From: Sipunculus nudus
Lineage: Eukaryota; Annelida; Sipuncula; Golfingiida; Sipunculidae
NCBI GenBank assembly: GCA_026874595.1
Contig: CM049313.1
Location: 72,284,659-72,348,658, forward strand
Direction: 5' to 3'
Length of the DNA stretch: 64,000 nt
The notes beneath the pieces were generated by a model, which was not told where the DNA came from, made no database searches, and saw nothing but the letters and a program-made list of their open reading frames with translations. The translations under genes were made by a program, and so were the position numbers. Below are positions 12,460 through 26,300 of the stretch, piece by piece (positions within the stretch are counted from its first letter, which is position 1; each line of letters starts with the position of its first letter).

Positions 12460-13780
12460 TTGAGTCCAGTCATGTCCCATCAAATATATTCTTAATATTT
12501 TTTTTATATCCTGCAGCATGGGACTTGCGGGAAAATGTCAAAAGATAAAAAAAAGGGACATATAAACACGATACTTGGTTCCAGCGTGCTTGTGATTGGT
12601 GGGAACTGCCGCATTGGATTAATTGAACATGTGCTGCTACAAGATCGAGAATATATCTACTCATCATAAAAACGAGCTCTGACAGAAGCCAATGCTGCAA
12701 GATAGGTGATTGGCTGAAAAACTTGCAAAGCGAACTTTTCTCGTGCCATGCTGCCATTACTCAGGGCTATTTCCCGGCATTGCCACGGCTGGGGCAAATT
12801 AAGATGCCCAAACAGTTTTCAATCTATCAGCTCAAATCTCTCTCTGGGAGGGCTTGATTACTTTCAATTCCGATGCGACCAAATTAGGTGATACCTCCAA
12901 ATCCTACCGGGCTACAAATGCCCCTTTCATTTCACACATCAAACGCCACACGTGTGATAATAATGATCGCGCCAAAGACAATTGCCTTACAAAAGCGTAT
13001 TGGTTTTTATAAATGTCCGTCAGGAGACCGATAAAGGCGGGGCGTTATGGCTGGAGTCCATTTGCAGGTCCGATTCCTGTCCGATTATCCCAGAAAAAGC
13101 TCAGAGGCGGAGATGAAAATTTATGGAAATTGTGGTATCCAATTGTACTTGGGAATTGATAGTTAATTTTCTTGATGAGGAAATACCTACGCAGGGCGAG
13201 TGGTCGGTGGCATCCATTTTTCTCAATGATCACCAGAGAAGACTCCTAGCCAATATCGGTATTTCCCAGTTGCTTCGAGCCGGTGTTAAGTGTCATTTTA
13301 TTGACACTATGCTGGAGTATCAAGGAAATTAGGTCTGTAAATGTAGTCCTAATGATGATACAGAGTCTATTGACTCCACTAATGGTTGATTACCCGGGCA
13401 ATTATGGCGGGGACCGTCTTAGCGCTGATTTTCAATGGGCCATACAAAGTTCCCCGCGTGGTCGGCCTGTCTACATATAATCTTGATCACAGCGAAATCG
13501 GTTCTCACTGGATACTGTCACCCAGACATCTTGCACTTTGATTGGAAATTGTCATGCATGCCCTGTGCTAACTTGATGGTCCGACCTGGACTGTTATTTG
13601 TCAGAGACACTGATAAGACAAAAAGGACCTTGACAAGCTCAAGTCACATAACCGTTTGCTCAATACAAATGGTGCTACTAATTCAGCTGAGAAAAAATAT
13701 TTGTCATGCCTTCACAGAACACGACCATAATCGCTTTTTGCCATGCTCAGCCTCCTCATAAACAAGCTTAGGCATTTGCT
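12460..13780. promoter_or_regulatory. Long GC-richer island, candidate conserved non-coding element cluster
   Basis: About 1.3 kb of high-complexity sequence with retained CpGs (gataatgatcgcgccaaag near 12957; gataaaggcggggcg near 13030; gcggggaccgtcttagcg near 13407). Overlapping frames of 62-108 aa occur on both strands (for example 13435-13761 +, 12470-12757 -), but none has a recognisable domain and they contradict one another in strand. This is the strongest of the island candidates by length. Confidence 0.35.
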
Positions 13781-15299
13781 GTTAATGAATTTTATCCGCT
13801 CAGCATTTTTGAAAGAAAACTTTTTTATACAAGCAGAATTTATCACTGATCAAAGTGAATATATATGCATGTCTAAAACAGTAATTTGATCTTGCGAAAC
13901 TTGAAAAATTTTAATGTTAGAAAATTAATGCAAAATAAAACTTTTATTAGTATGTTTCCATAATACTTATTAATATTCCATCACATTTTTACTATTATTA
14001 TTCTTTATAATTTTGATAATATAAAAATTAATAGTAATAATAAATTAATATTATTATCATCATCATCAGTTTATTTTAAAGGTTAGGACCCAGTCAATCA
14101 CATGTAAAACATGAGATGCAAATCCTCTGCCAGATGTTAATATGTTAATTGAACAAAGAGTTTATGAATATTAATGATGTGTGCTCATCAACTATTGATT
14201 TAGCTGTAGTTCACATAAAAAAACATGTTTCCAAAAATGTTTCATAACTTTAATGATGAAAATTTGCATTTAGATCGGTTTGTTAAAATAAAGACACTCG
14301 GGCACAATTCCCAGTGTTCAGTTAGCTTTCATATAACCATAGTATACACACATTTTCTACAGATACTGAGATATGATTAAACCATGGAGAATCTTCTTTG
14401 ACAGATAGAATGTAAATTATATATGAAACTAGTCATCTGAAAGTAATCAGATACATTAAAGGATGATAAATTAAGCTAAAAATGCACATTTTGTTCAGTT
14501 CATAAAAAAATTAATTGGGACTTAGCGTGGTAGCATATTTCTAATGGTTGCCCAAGACCTATTGCATGTTCCATCTAATGCCATTTGTTAAATCATCCAT
14601 TCTGTGATGGTGTATATTTAGGATTTCCTTATTTATGATATATATATATTTAAGATATTTTTACCACAACAGCATTGTATATTTGATCGTGGGATATCAT
14701 GCAAGGAAAAACATATATTTTTATGCGATCAGATTTGTTATGTTTGTTGTATGCCTTTGTGTATATGTATGAGTCACATCAGTAAATATTTACCATATGG
14801 CTTATACGTTAGTGTACATACACTATCAGAATTAATACGGTAGTTAATTGTATTTACTTTTATAAAAAAAAATTTATACCAGTTTATCCTTGTGAATCAT
14901 GTGATAGGCTGGATGGGTCCTGTCCAAACAAGATCATATCTAGATCAGGGGAGGTTTTTGCCATGATCTCAATATTTATTGACAAAATGACTAGAAATAT
15001 TACTGAACAATACTGAGGACCTAGTGTGTGCCATGTAACAGGAGATTCCATACCCTACCTTTTTAAGAAGCATAACTTAAAGTAGCATTTATGAAAAGTT
15101 GCAATTTGGCAGTTGTTTTTACTTTCTCTCATACTTTGATATATTTTATCACAAGCTGTAAACCCTTAATTTTCACATGCAACTTACAACATCCCTTTTT
15201 AAGTCTGTATGAAAATGGCAGCCCCCATGAGTGGTTTTAAAATTATTGAAAAACTCAAAGGAAAATACTTAAAAGACAGTCTCAAGGTGGGAATTTATA

Positions 15300-15770
15300 T
15301 ATCTTGCGAGTAGAAGCTGGAGGAACGCTGTGAGGATGACCACACCCTCACCAGCAAATTATGGAATGGTACCTACTACAGGTCATTGCATTATAAAAAA
15401 AATGATGAATATTCATGATGACATTTGATTAGTATCATCAGAACTCCTCAGCACATCTTGAAGCTTGATCACAGGGTAGGGTAATGCCCTGCCCCTTCAG
15501 TGGAAGGATTCTGGGGTCCATAGTACATGAAGCATTATAGAGCCCAGAGCGTCGTAGCCCACGCAAGGCCTTCTCATTCTTCTTAATTAACTCCTGAGTC
15601 AGGTAAGTGATTCAGCACAGGTGTACAATGAGGGCACGCCATTCATTTGATATAAACTTTATGTTTTAATGTCCCGGCCTGATTTATGAGTCTGTATTTT
15701 CATTAGACGTAATTCCTGGCTTTCTCGTCATAGGGTAAGCCCTTCCCCGAGAGATCACAAGATTAGTCTG
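15300..15770. promoter_or_regulatory. Higher-complexity island, no ORF
   Basis: Balanced-composition stretch (ggaggaacgctgtgaggatg near 15320; gagcgtcgtagcccacgc near 15546) between AT-rich blocks. No protein frame recognised. Confidence 0.22.
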
Positions 15771-18700
15771 GTATTTAGTATAGATTTGGGTGGGCTTTGG
15801 CAAGCTGTTTTTAGCTCTCCTGATTCAGTCTGCTGAGGCATTGCTATTATCCTGCTAGATATATCACATGTGTATGTAGATTGTTCTGTTAATGTGTTAG
15901 AGTAATTATAGTGTACATCTCTGAGAAGATAGGGACAGATGTTGTTGTCTGAGAAGTATCCTCCTCCCATTTATTTGCCAGAAAATATAATAACTAAAAT
16001 CAGTTACAAACTAATGAACACCAAAAGCTAAATACATTTTCTAGGAATTAATTATGTTTATGATTGCTAGTAAGAGTAAATTCAGGGAAGAGGAATGATT
16101 TAATTTATAAAAAAATATAAACCTCTTTAGATACTGTGCATCATAGTGACATCTGGAGATTCTCAATCTAGGTGCTGGTGATTGGGGAAATAAATACTCT
16201 TTTCGCTTATTAATCATAAGATTAAATTTTGTGCCAGAATAATAAGACCCTTCCATGGTTGCATTTTTATTGTGCTCTCATCAGAAACCTAGTGTAAATT
16301 GACAGCTGTTACCAGTGTGTTAGATACTCTTCATCATTTACTTATACTTAGATATTAATTTAATTAAATATTTATACCTAAATATTTAAGTATTAATTCA
16401 ATATTTATACATATACAAAGCTAAATTCAGTTTAACATGTTAAAAATAACATAATGTATTTTAATTGTCAAAGACAATAAAATACTAAAGATCAGTAAAG
16501 CAAAAAATGGCCATCTTGCAAAACTTTTTGGCAAAAAGATGGTCAGTGAAAACAGAATATTCATAAATAAATTGAAAGATAAAGAATTTGAGATCAAAAT
16601 TGTGCAGTTGATGTTCCATTGGCCTTGCAGTACCTTACTTTTAAGTCAAACATTTAACTTTAATTATTCATAACACAATTTTTTTACAAACACATGCAAA
16701 ACCTTACTTGTACAAGTTGGCAATTAGCAAACAGTGTGAAAACACTTAAGCTAACACGAGGTATCAGTGTGAATTACCGATAACTCATTCCCTTAATGAT
16801 GACTACTCAGCCAGTTGAGTATTACCAAATGTAATTTGATTAACTAATTAAGCACCCCTTGAGGCAAAATCCAGAGCCCTGTGCTTGTCCAGGAAGTAGC
16901 TATAAGAATAGATTATGGTGATTGCACTTTCAATTCAATCAGATGCTTGTATAAATACTTAATCACCGTGCCACAGATATTCTACTATATAGGGCTGAGG
17001 TGAGCTATAACATGGAAGTGGATATTAAATATAGAATGTTTCATGCAAGGCCATTCACTTTATGATAAAACATAAGGCTTTGTATGCAGGCGAATAATAG
17101 CATCTGTTAGTGTGTGACGCCACCTAATTGAATGTAGATTCATCTAAAAGCCATTTGCTAGTTTCTCACATCAATAATTTAGTGATGTTATGATATTTTG
17201 GTGTCATGAACACAGTAATCAAACTCTTTCCATGGTTCCGGCTTGCTGAATAATAGAAAAGCATACAGCAGGCACACTTAACTCCTGTGAAATCATGCGG
17301 CTCCTAGGACGCTGCTTACATTCAAGTGTTCCTTCATCTCCAAACAAATGTGGTAACCCAGGAGCATTACCATAAAGCACCTAATGGGAACATTGTTGTA
17401 CAGAAAATGTTTCAGAAAAAAGAACAAATGATGCAATTTGTCATCTCCAGGGCTTCTATTGCTGTTCTTTTTCAAAATCAATTGGCATGCAAATTCGAAA
17501 TGACAGTATCAATATCAGCTGATTAGAAAGGTCTTGTGTATCTTTTATACAGGGAATGCAGAATTTCCTATTTGTTGAATGTTTCATTTAGTGGTTTTGA
17601 TGGGTTATCTATTTCGTAGATGAAAAAATTCAGACTAACTTTTTAATCCCCATAACTTTTTTAAATGACAGCTACCTTTCAGCTCATTTCTTACCTGATA
17701 TGCCTCATATGTTAAATGTTATATGTTGCTTTCCATTGAATGATCAAATATCATCAATGTATAGATAAAGGGACCTTTTACAATGCTGATACAATACTTG
17801 ACTTTGTATAGTGATGTATCAATGCACTGGTTCATTAATACAGAGAGAGTCAGGCATATGGGAGCTTGGCTTGTATCCCATGCAGAAATGCTTGCTTCCT
17901 GTACTCTTGGAGTGGGGGTTGTGTTTAACAATCTTCGCTGGTCATCACAATATACTGGTGGGATAAATTATAAAAATCAGGGCTTATGTTCAGTTATTCT
18001 TTGATGTTGGGAGTTTTATTTTTCCTGATTGTGTCGGGAAGTGGCCCCAACTATCCTGAACAGGGCTCTTGTCAAAATCAGGAACTGGGAGAGGTATGAC
18101 TTTATTAGACATTTATCTGTTTATAATATGAACCTGCCTTTTTTATAGCAGCAACTTGATGTTATTAATTAACATTATTTCATAATGATACCTGATCAAT
18201 AATGATTTATTTAATGTTTTAAGTCATCACGTTACAACACACATTAACCCATAAGATTCAGAAAAAAAGCTTACTGGAGCATCCAGCCGTGTTGAAGGTG
18301 TACAATATTACCATTACTTTAATGTACAGTATCCTCAGCAGAAGACTAGGAAAGGTTGAAAACAGTTAATTATTTATACATTTTCTTCATAGATTGGCCA
18401 TGTACACTTCTCATATTTTTTTTAAAGAAAGAGGCCTGTCTGCTGGTAAAAGTTTATTCTGAGTGTTCTTCTGTTTAATATATAAGACAAACTGAGGTAA
18501 AAAAAAAAAGTGTCCTCCAAGAAGTTCAGTTCGTACATGCTGCATTAATCTTGATTGGCCTCTCTTCCATGAGAAACGTTTTTTTACATAAATGATTATA
18601 CTGAAGCTGCGATTAAATTACTGTCATATCCAGACAATGGCTCATCATACAAACCAACCCACAGACAACAAAAAATTCATCTCAACCGCTCATGAATGCC

Positions 18701-19259
18701 ATATGGTAACATATTGAATCAAAAACTTTTCACTGCTAATATATTGTTTTTTATATTGAAAGTGTTAAAGTGTTAGATGAATTTAACAGAGGTGACACAG
18801 TAGGCTAAAATCAGTTCTCATACATTTGACATGTCCAACTTTAAAGTTAATTTGTTATTTAATATGATATGCTTCTGTTCAATCAAATTTGATATACAGA
18901 AGATTTTAAATGAAGTTCAGTTAATCTAACCATAGGTTTGAAGGAGAATCAAACCCTGGAAGACTACCAAGAAAATGAAAAAAAAGGACCTCTTCCCAGT
19001 TTAAATTTTATCAAGTATTATATTTATAACCATGACTTCATATTGCTTAAGTAATCACAGAAATGAAATGAAGATATAATCGTAGAAAACATGTATACTT
19101 AATTGTATCACCTTGTCTGAACAGTCTGAAGACAAATGCAGTTGCAGATTTCCAAATATATATATATATATATCTGATAACTTACTAAGAAGTAGACTCT
19201 CTATCTTTTCCTATTATATTTTCTTTTGTTGATGAAGATAACCGGGTAAAAAATTCTGG

Positions 19260-20110
19260 GTGCGTCAGTATTGCATCCCCATATTTTCTCGGGATTCTTC
19301 GTGGAATGTAGAGAAGATAAAACAGAAGTAACACGCAGGAGTGCTTACTATTTTATAGTATCTGCAGGAGAGACTCCAAGCATTGCCTTTTGATGTCTTG
19401 ATGAAAAGTGTCGTTACCAGGGATATATATTTCCATGGGGGCCATGAAGGCATTCTCTCCATCCCTTAACATTCATATCCGAACAACGGCCGGCAAGATG
19501 GATGTCAAACCGAGGCTGAATCACTCATTTCGTGAGGCTTGATCAATTTTACATGAACACGATAGACGCTCTCAATCTACAGATCACGCCAATTGTCCTA
19601 ACAATTGGCCATCGAGCAGTGTCGAGTGGGATAATCTGATTTCCGAGTGCCGTTGATAGGTCTTAAATGAAATTTGATAGAAATTTGATTTCTCCGATGA
19701 TTTGGCGATCTGATTCCGTGCACTTGGGGACTGCACAGAGGTGTCAATTTCTCAAGTGAGATCAATGATGCTCAACGCCACGAGGGGCCCATCACGGTCA
19801 CAATGGGTATTCAGTGCCGCCTTTTGCCCTTGGGGGTTCATGATTAGCGAGTATTAGGCCTAATCAGGATTGTCCAAACGCTGGACATTTATTTCAATTT
19901 GGCTTCCCCTTACACATGGTTCTAGGCGCAGTGTATGCGGTGACATTTTTGAGACGTCAGCTTTAGATTCAGGACTTCTTTGTCTTAATCTGAAAGATCA
20001 ACCAATGTCTACAAGAGATTCATCTCCATTTTATGGCTAAGCTTCACATTGACTGCCCCTCGCACTGAGACCAAAACATCGAGGCTTTGAACCTCCATGA
20101 AAAGTGTCAA
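19260..20110. promoter_or_regulatory. CpG-retaining island with inverted ATTGT/ACAAT pair
   Basis: About 850 bp with many CpG words (cgaacaacggccggc near 19480; atcgagcagtgtcgagtg near 19611; cgccacgaggggcccatcacgg near 19776). At 19589-19608 two 8-bp arms CCAATTGT and ACAATTGG flank a 4-bp spacer. No coding frame. The composition and HMG/SOX-like pair suggest an enhancer, by inference. Confidence 0.35.
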
Positions 20111-21201
20111 TAAAAGTCACCAGGGCTTGGCAGCAATCAAGCAAATCTTCTTCACATGGAGATTGAATGTAAAATCAAATTATAATAAAGTGTTGTCATT
20201 TCAGTTGCAGTGCCACTTAATATACCTGTATTATTTTTTAGGGTATTTTTACTTCAATCCCTCAAAAAAAGGAATGATGACTTAAAATTATCTGATATAT
20301 CATTTTAGAATTAAGTTTGGATGCAATAATTTAAAAAATGTGCATTTTTGTAAAAAAATAAATGTTTTCAATATATTTCACATGATACTGAAGAAATTTG
20401 TGAGACATCACATGAGTATCATATTAAGAACACAATCAAAATATAAATAATTCTACTGGTGAATTCCTTTTTTAATGGATCTTTACAAGAAATGTTTTTA
20501 TCACTTCATTTTTTACTTCAGTAGTTTTGTGGATAAGCTTATTTTAAGACACATAGACATCCCACCTTTATCCTTTGTGCAAGAGCAAAAAGGCTGTCAA
20601 CTCCTATTCAACCAATGAATTATTTTTCCTCTGGTCATGTGATCCCCACGGTCCCTTTGACGTACTTTAGGTCTTCTAGCATCTGCACGCCCTGACCGGA
20701 CCAGTAAAAATCAGTCACCAGGGAAACTGGTTCTCACTCTCCATAATCAGCATGCATAACAATCCATCACAGGCTCGTAGAATATGTCCGCTCGGGTTTG
20801 ATAATGCGTATTTTAAACATGAGTTTGACCCCTGTGATCTGATATGTTTTGGGTATAGATTGGTTGTCTCAATTATTTGACAATCATGCCAGACCCAGGA
20901 GCAATATAAAAAAAGCAACACTTATGTTGGGCCTCAGACACTTGTCACCAATTTAGGATTCATTTTAAACAAAAGTTTTATAGCTTTTCAGCTTTCAGTA
21001 TAAGATAAAGAAAGTAATCATATTTATTTATGCACACTTAACATATTTAACAAAATATTGTATGTTAATTGATCTCAATACTTTTTCTTTTAATCAAAAA
21101 AAGATCAAACACACTTTCAGAATTTTTAGTTTTAGGAGATAATACCCAAAATTATTATCCTACTTGAGTTTGTAAGAAAGGGTTATAGGACATCAAACAT
21201 T

Positions 21202-21242
21202 AAAGACACTGTAAGACACTGTAAGACACTGTAAGACACTGT
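21202..21242 (+). repeat. 10-bp tandem repeat (gacactgtaa), four copies
   Basis: Four consecutive copies of the decamer, perfect in the last three. Confidence 0.95.
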
Positions 21243-21724
21243 CACAAATATACTTAAAATTCATAACAAGCAGTGACATGTTTATTTTTGTTATGTGCTG
21301 TTGCTACTTATTTAACAGTGTGAGAAATCATTTCTAGATATATACAAATGGTTCAGTATAAACCAGGTTTAATAGTTTCACAGTCAGTTTCTGATTTTTA
21401 GAAATATTAATTAATAGTAAATTACCTGTGGATTTTCACTAATGTTCATTTTGTTCTAGAATAACATTCAGTGAGAGCAGAGTTGATTTATGTTAAGCAT
21501 TGATTAAATTAAATAAACCTTTGTATGTGAAAATTTTTTTTGTTTACTTTGGGCACTACATATTTCTAAAAGCAAGGACAAAAGAATCAACCTTTCGCAC
21601 AACTCAAATACATTAAAATGTGCTGTCCCATATGTAGATGTTCTGAAATAGAAGAATGTTTTGATTAATGAGCAAATTAATAAGCAATTTTCATTGCTAA
21701 GATACTTTGAAAAAAAAATTCACA

Positions 21725-21726
<2 letters not shown>

Positions 21727-21770
<44 letters not shown>
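21727..21770. repeat. (AT)n microsatellite
   Basis: 44 bp of uninterrupted AT. Confidence 0.97.
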
Positions 21771-21773
<3 letters not shown>

Positions 21774-22719
21774 CATCCACATGAACAGATGGGTGACATT
21801 TTTTGTGAACCAGCCCCTGTCCTGTGTGTGTATATGATTACAAGTCCGTGTGGATCACCGTGCCTTGAATGTGACCAGACAGTCACACTCATGTTTCTCC
21901 TTGATTTCTTTGAGGAGGTATCAGAATCATTTTATGGAGGGGAATCATGGACGCCTGCTTTTTATATAATGGAGAAACCTCTCAGGGGAGGTGCCGGAGT
22001 GACAAATAGATCTACTGTACATTTGGAGTAGGAAATTAAATCCAGGCCTGTCAACTATCAATACCATCACAATAAATCAAGTCATGAAAAATGCAATTTG
22101 ATGACAGGAAATGTGATGTACAAGATGGCATGGATAAAATAATGAATTTCTGTATTACTGTTGCAGAAAACATTTCCTGGATGAGGTATATGGATATTGA
22201 ACTTGTCTAAAATCTGATCTTTTATTATATATGTAAAATTTTATATTTTCTTTCTTTTGTATGGCAAGTAATCTGATGTTATGAACTACTAAAACTCTGC
22301 ATGTTGTTTTTTTTTCTGAACCACTTAATCAGTGTAATGGATTGTTTTCCTGTTGTATAAACCAGTATTTTGATTAACCAGAAGTGATAATAGGTTCATA
22401 ACATATCATAATATACCAAATAATCATGTTTGATTTTATACATCAGTCAGATGGATTTCTTAAGAACTTAAATTTCATCCTTGTATTTCTTTTCTCAGAC
22501 AGTCAAAATTATGCAGTGGAATTAAAAAAAAATGCCTGTTCCTTATAATTCAGTATCCTTAACTATAAATATTAAATGATATGTGATCATTACTTGTATT
22601 TATTTCTATAATTTCTTATTACCTGTATAGAGCACATTAAGGATTAAGGGAAATCCAGTCCAAGATGGAATGTCATATACACATTGTAAGTGATGGAGCA
22701 TGATAATCAAGGTCTGAGT

Positions 22720-23930
22720 CTAGTATTACATACTCATAAATCTCAGTCCATTGTAAGATACTTGTGGTCCGAGTCCTGTGTGAGATACTTTTTGGTCTAG
22801 GTCCTCTGTGACATACTTTTGGTCTAAGTCCTGTATTAGATACTCATGGTCTGAGTCCTGTGTGAGATACACAAGAGTTCTTAGTCTTATATAAGATAAA
22901 CTTGTGGTCTCAGACCTGTATGAGATATGCTTGTGGTCTGACTCCTGTATGTTATCTTGGTTTTGTATAAATTACTCATTTTCTGAGTTCTTTTTGAGAA
23001 ACTTGTAGTCTGAGTCTTGTTTTAGATACTTTCAGGTCTAAATTCTGTATGAAATATATGTGGTTTGAGTCTTGTATGAAAATTGAAATACTCAGTTCGA
23101 GTCCTGCATAAGAAACTTGTGGTCTGAGTCCTGTATAGGATACTTGTGGTCTGAGACTTGCATGAGATTCTTGTGGTCTTGGTCCTGTATGAGATACTCA
23201 TGGTCTGAGTCCTGTGTGAGATACTTGTGGTCTGAGACTTGCATGAGATACTTATGGTCTTGGTCCTGTATAAGATACTCATGGTCTGAGTCCTGTGTAA
23301 GATACTTGTGGTCTGAGTCCTGTATGAAAAATTGTGGTCTGAGACCTGCATGAGATACATGTGGTCTGAGTCCTGTATGAGATACGTGTGGTCTGAGTCC
23401 TGTATGAGATAGTTGTGGTCTGAGACTTGCATGAGATACTTGTGGTCATGGTCCTGTATGAGATACTCATGGTCTGAGACCTGCATGAGAAACATGTGGT
23501 CTGAGTCCTGTGTAAGATACTTGTGGTCTGAGACCTGCATGAGATACATGTGAACTGAGTCCTGTATAAGATACTTGTGGTCTGAGTCCTGTAGGATGAG
23601 ATACTTGTGGTCTGAGACTTGCATGAGATACTTGTGGTCTTGGTCCTGTATGAGATACTCGTGGTCTGAGTCCTGTGTAAGAGACTTGTGGTCTGAGTCC
23701 TCTATAAAAACTTGTGGTCTGAGACCTGCATGAGATACATGTGGTCTGAGTGCTGTATGAGATACTTGTGGTCTGAGACCTGCATGAGATACTTGTGGTC
23801 TGAGACTTGCATGAGATACTTGTGGTCTTGGTCCTGTTTGAGATACTCATGGTCTGAGTCATGTGTGAGTTATTGTGGTCTCAGTCCTGTTTGTGGTGGG
23901 AGTCCTGTTTGAGATATTGTGGTCTGAGAC
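22720..23930. repeat. 27-bp minisatellite (9 codons), ~45 copies
   Basis: Unit about 'gagatacttgtggtctga' plus 'gtcctgtat'. Two main end variants (gtcctgtat and gacttgcat/gacctgcat) are interspersed. The left part (22720-23100) is decayed; the centre is more regular. Since 27 is divisible by three and the unit has few stops, frames of 131 and 200 aa stay open on the minus strand and 66-78 aa on the plus strand; the minus reading repeats about SDHKYLIQD. There is no evidence of a promoter, start context or splice site, so I do not call a gene. Confidence 0.93.
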
Positions 23931-24179
23931 CAAAGTGCATGCTTTTAAATAGTAGATTATCAAAATTTTAACATCAGTCACTGAATATTTGTTCATACCA
24001 CATATGTTAATATTCATGAGCTAAAATATCACCATTGGTATTCTGATAAGTCAAGTTAAACATTCATCTGTTTAATTATCCTGGAAAAAAATAAATATTA
24101 CCTTTTACTTTTCTTAATATTTTTTATCAAGGCTTATTAAATTTTAAAATGATCTGGGAGTATTTAAAACAATATATTA

Positions 24180-24990
24180 TTCCCCAGTCACGTGCTTGTG
24201 CTAGTTAAACGACAGGAGACCCGGGACCCAAATGAACAGCATACAGAGCATGGTGAGTTCAATAAGAATTTGCAGGGCGTCCCGCTGGGAGATCGGTGCC
24301 AGGGGATCCTTCCTACACCTTGCGGCCGTAATGGTAAAATACAGAAATAAAAAGGATGATTTGCTATATTGCATGATCATTTGGGGGCATAGAAAATTAT
24401 GGAGTCTTGTTATTGCTAGCGGGAGAGTTTTTTCCCCAGTGTCTTTGGCATAAAAATGCGACAGAGATCGGGAGTTGGTTCTGCGAAGGGTTGCCTGCCT
24501 GGTGGCCTTTGGCCAATTAGTGGTGATAGGGACGTGAAACATTAATGCCGATTGAAATGAGACAGTTTATCATGTGGCACGGAGTGTCAGCTGCAGCTGC
24601 TTTGGGGGAAGTCAAGGTGCGAAGCCATTTGGCGATGTAGCCTGGGCTGGCCACCAAAATTCCACCAATCATTTATTGATGTGTAGATTGTGTGATCTGC
24701 TTGACTCCCCCAGTTCTCCCATTGTTCAACGGAACCCCACCGGATCCCGACCAACAGCTATGGGGACAAAACCTGTTTTTCAGAAATGGGAATCCGGACA
24801 CTTTCTTCTGGGTCTCAGTTGGCAGCACCCTCACCTGTGTGGTATAGTGCAGGACACCGCGTGCTCTGGTCCAAGCTAATGCGTGCCGGTTTCCTCTTCA
24901 TTCAGGGCCTCAGTCTCTGTGACAATTATTTATTTCTGACTCTCAAGTAAATCATCCTGCCGAACACCACATCACAACGTGACTTTTTTT
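24180..24990. promoter_or_regulatory. GC-richer island, candidate conserved non-coding element
   Basis: Dense, non-repetitive stretch with CpGs (gggcgtcccgctgggagatcgg near 24275; ccttgcggccgtaatgg near 24317; ccgacc near 24748). Frames of 73-113 aa exist on both strands in the same place but have no recognised domain. Regulatory role inferred. Confidence 0.32.
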
Positions 24991-25689
24991 TTCTTGTGCT
25001 TCGTTTTCATATTTTTACTTCTCTTTATTAACCAAGTATATATTCATTTTCTCTCCTTTTCATCACAGTTCCATCAGAGAGGTCACTTCCCCTTTGTTTT
25101 GTCATGTAAAAGAGGTCAACAATGCTAATGCAAACCCCAAAATAAACTTCACAAGTTCATGAGCGTGTTTGATCTGAGGTGGTTGAAAAACGAGTACACA
25201 TGACATGACATAGTTAACAAGCCCCAGGATATTGAAAGTTGGATGTAGGAAATGTCACTGATTATCAATTAATTTTAAATGAATTTGACCACTTTGAGGG
25301 TAGCAATTTAAGACTATTTTCAGACCAGCAATTTTGCATAATCTGTGCCAGAATAATTCATAAAAGAGTGAATTGAGCACTTTTATATCTTCCTCTAGAA
25401 GTTTTATTTAATTCAGATGTGCTTCTGTGTTGGATGTTTTAAGTTAGGAGGATCAGTTCAAAAGGTCAAGGATAAGAGACAAAGGTCAAAATCTACTTGC
25501 TGTCTTGTAATTCTCACATTTCCTTATGTTATTCTTATAGGTATAATTTTATGTACAAATTGAGATCACAACATCAGGAAGGAGTGTGAATGCTTGATCA
25601 GGCTGTGCATGCAGTGTGCAGGTTCACTTTTTCCCATTCAGTCACTCAGAAGGAGGTAATTTAATGGAATTTCTCATTTATAGGAAGCA

Positions 25690-26300
25690 GGTACTCTGTA
25701 AGTGAATGCTGGTACTCTATCTGACTTGTATCCAGCTGTAAGTCTAATAAACTTATCACCCTATTTGACTTGTATCTTTTAGTCAAGAATACTGGGTACT
25801 CTGTCTGTCTTATATCTTTTAGTCAAGAATGCTTGGCACACTATCTGACTTGTGCCTTGTAGTCAAGAATGCTCGGTACCCTATCTGGATTGCATCTTTT
25901 AGTCAAGAATACTGGGTACTCTATATGACTTGTATCTTTTAGTCAAGGATTCTGGGTATACCCTATCTGACCTGTAACTTTAGTCAGGACTTCTGGGTAT
26001 ACTCTATTTGACTTGTATCTTTTAGTTAAAAATTCTGGGTATATTCTATTTGACTTGTATCTTTTATTCAAGAATTCTTGGTGTACTCAGTGGACTTGTA
26101 CCTTTCAGTAAAGAATGCTAGGTCATCTGTCTGAGTTATGTATCTTTTAGCAGAGAATGTTCAGTACTCTGCCTGACTTGTATATTTTAGCAGAGAATGT
26201 TGGGTCATTTGTCTGTTATGTATCTTTTAGCCAAGAATGCTAGGTATTGTATATGACTTGCTTTTAGTCAGGAATGATGTGTACTTTATTTGACTAACAT
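25690..26300 (+). repeat. ~40-bp minisatellite, ~14 diverged copies
   Basis: Unit about 'ctctatctgacttgtatc' plus 'ttttagtcaagaatgctgggta'. Copies at the right end are more diverged (agcagagaatgtt). The array ends about 160 bp before the next dispersed element. Confidence 0.88.

Noticed and set aside
13040-13085. Possible tRNA 3' half (aggtccgattcctg)
   Set aside because: No matching acceptor or anticodon stems upstream; the arm does not pair properly.
12470-13761. Several 62-108-aa frames (for example 13435-13761) as exons
   Set aside because: Frames overlap on both strands, no recognisable domain or consistent splice phases; the region fits a GC-richer non-coding island better.
23090-23115. 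tRNA B-box-like word gttcgagtcc
   Set aside because: It is a variant of the 27-bp minisatellite unit; no A box, cloverleaf or terminator around it.
23022-23624. 200-aa minus-strand frame as a repeat protein gene
   Set aside because: The 27-bp unit keeps several frames open on both strands; no splice sites, promoter or non-repeat flank supports a gene.
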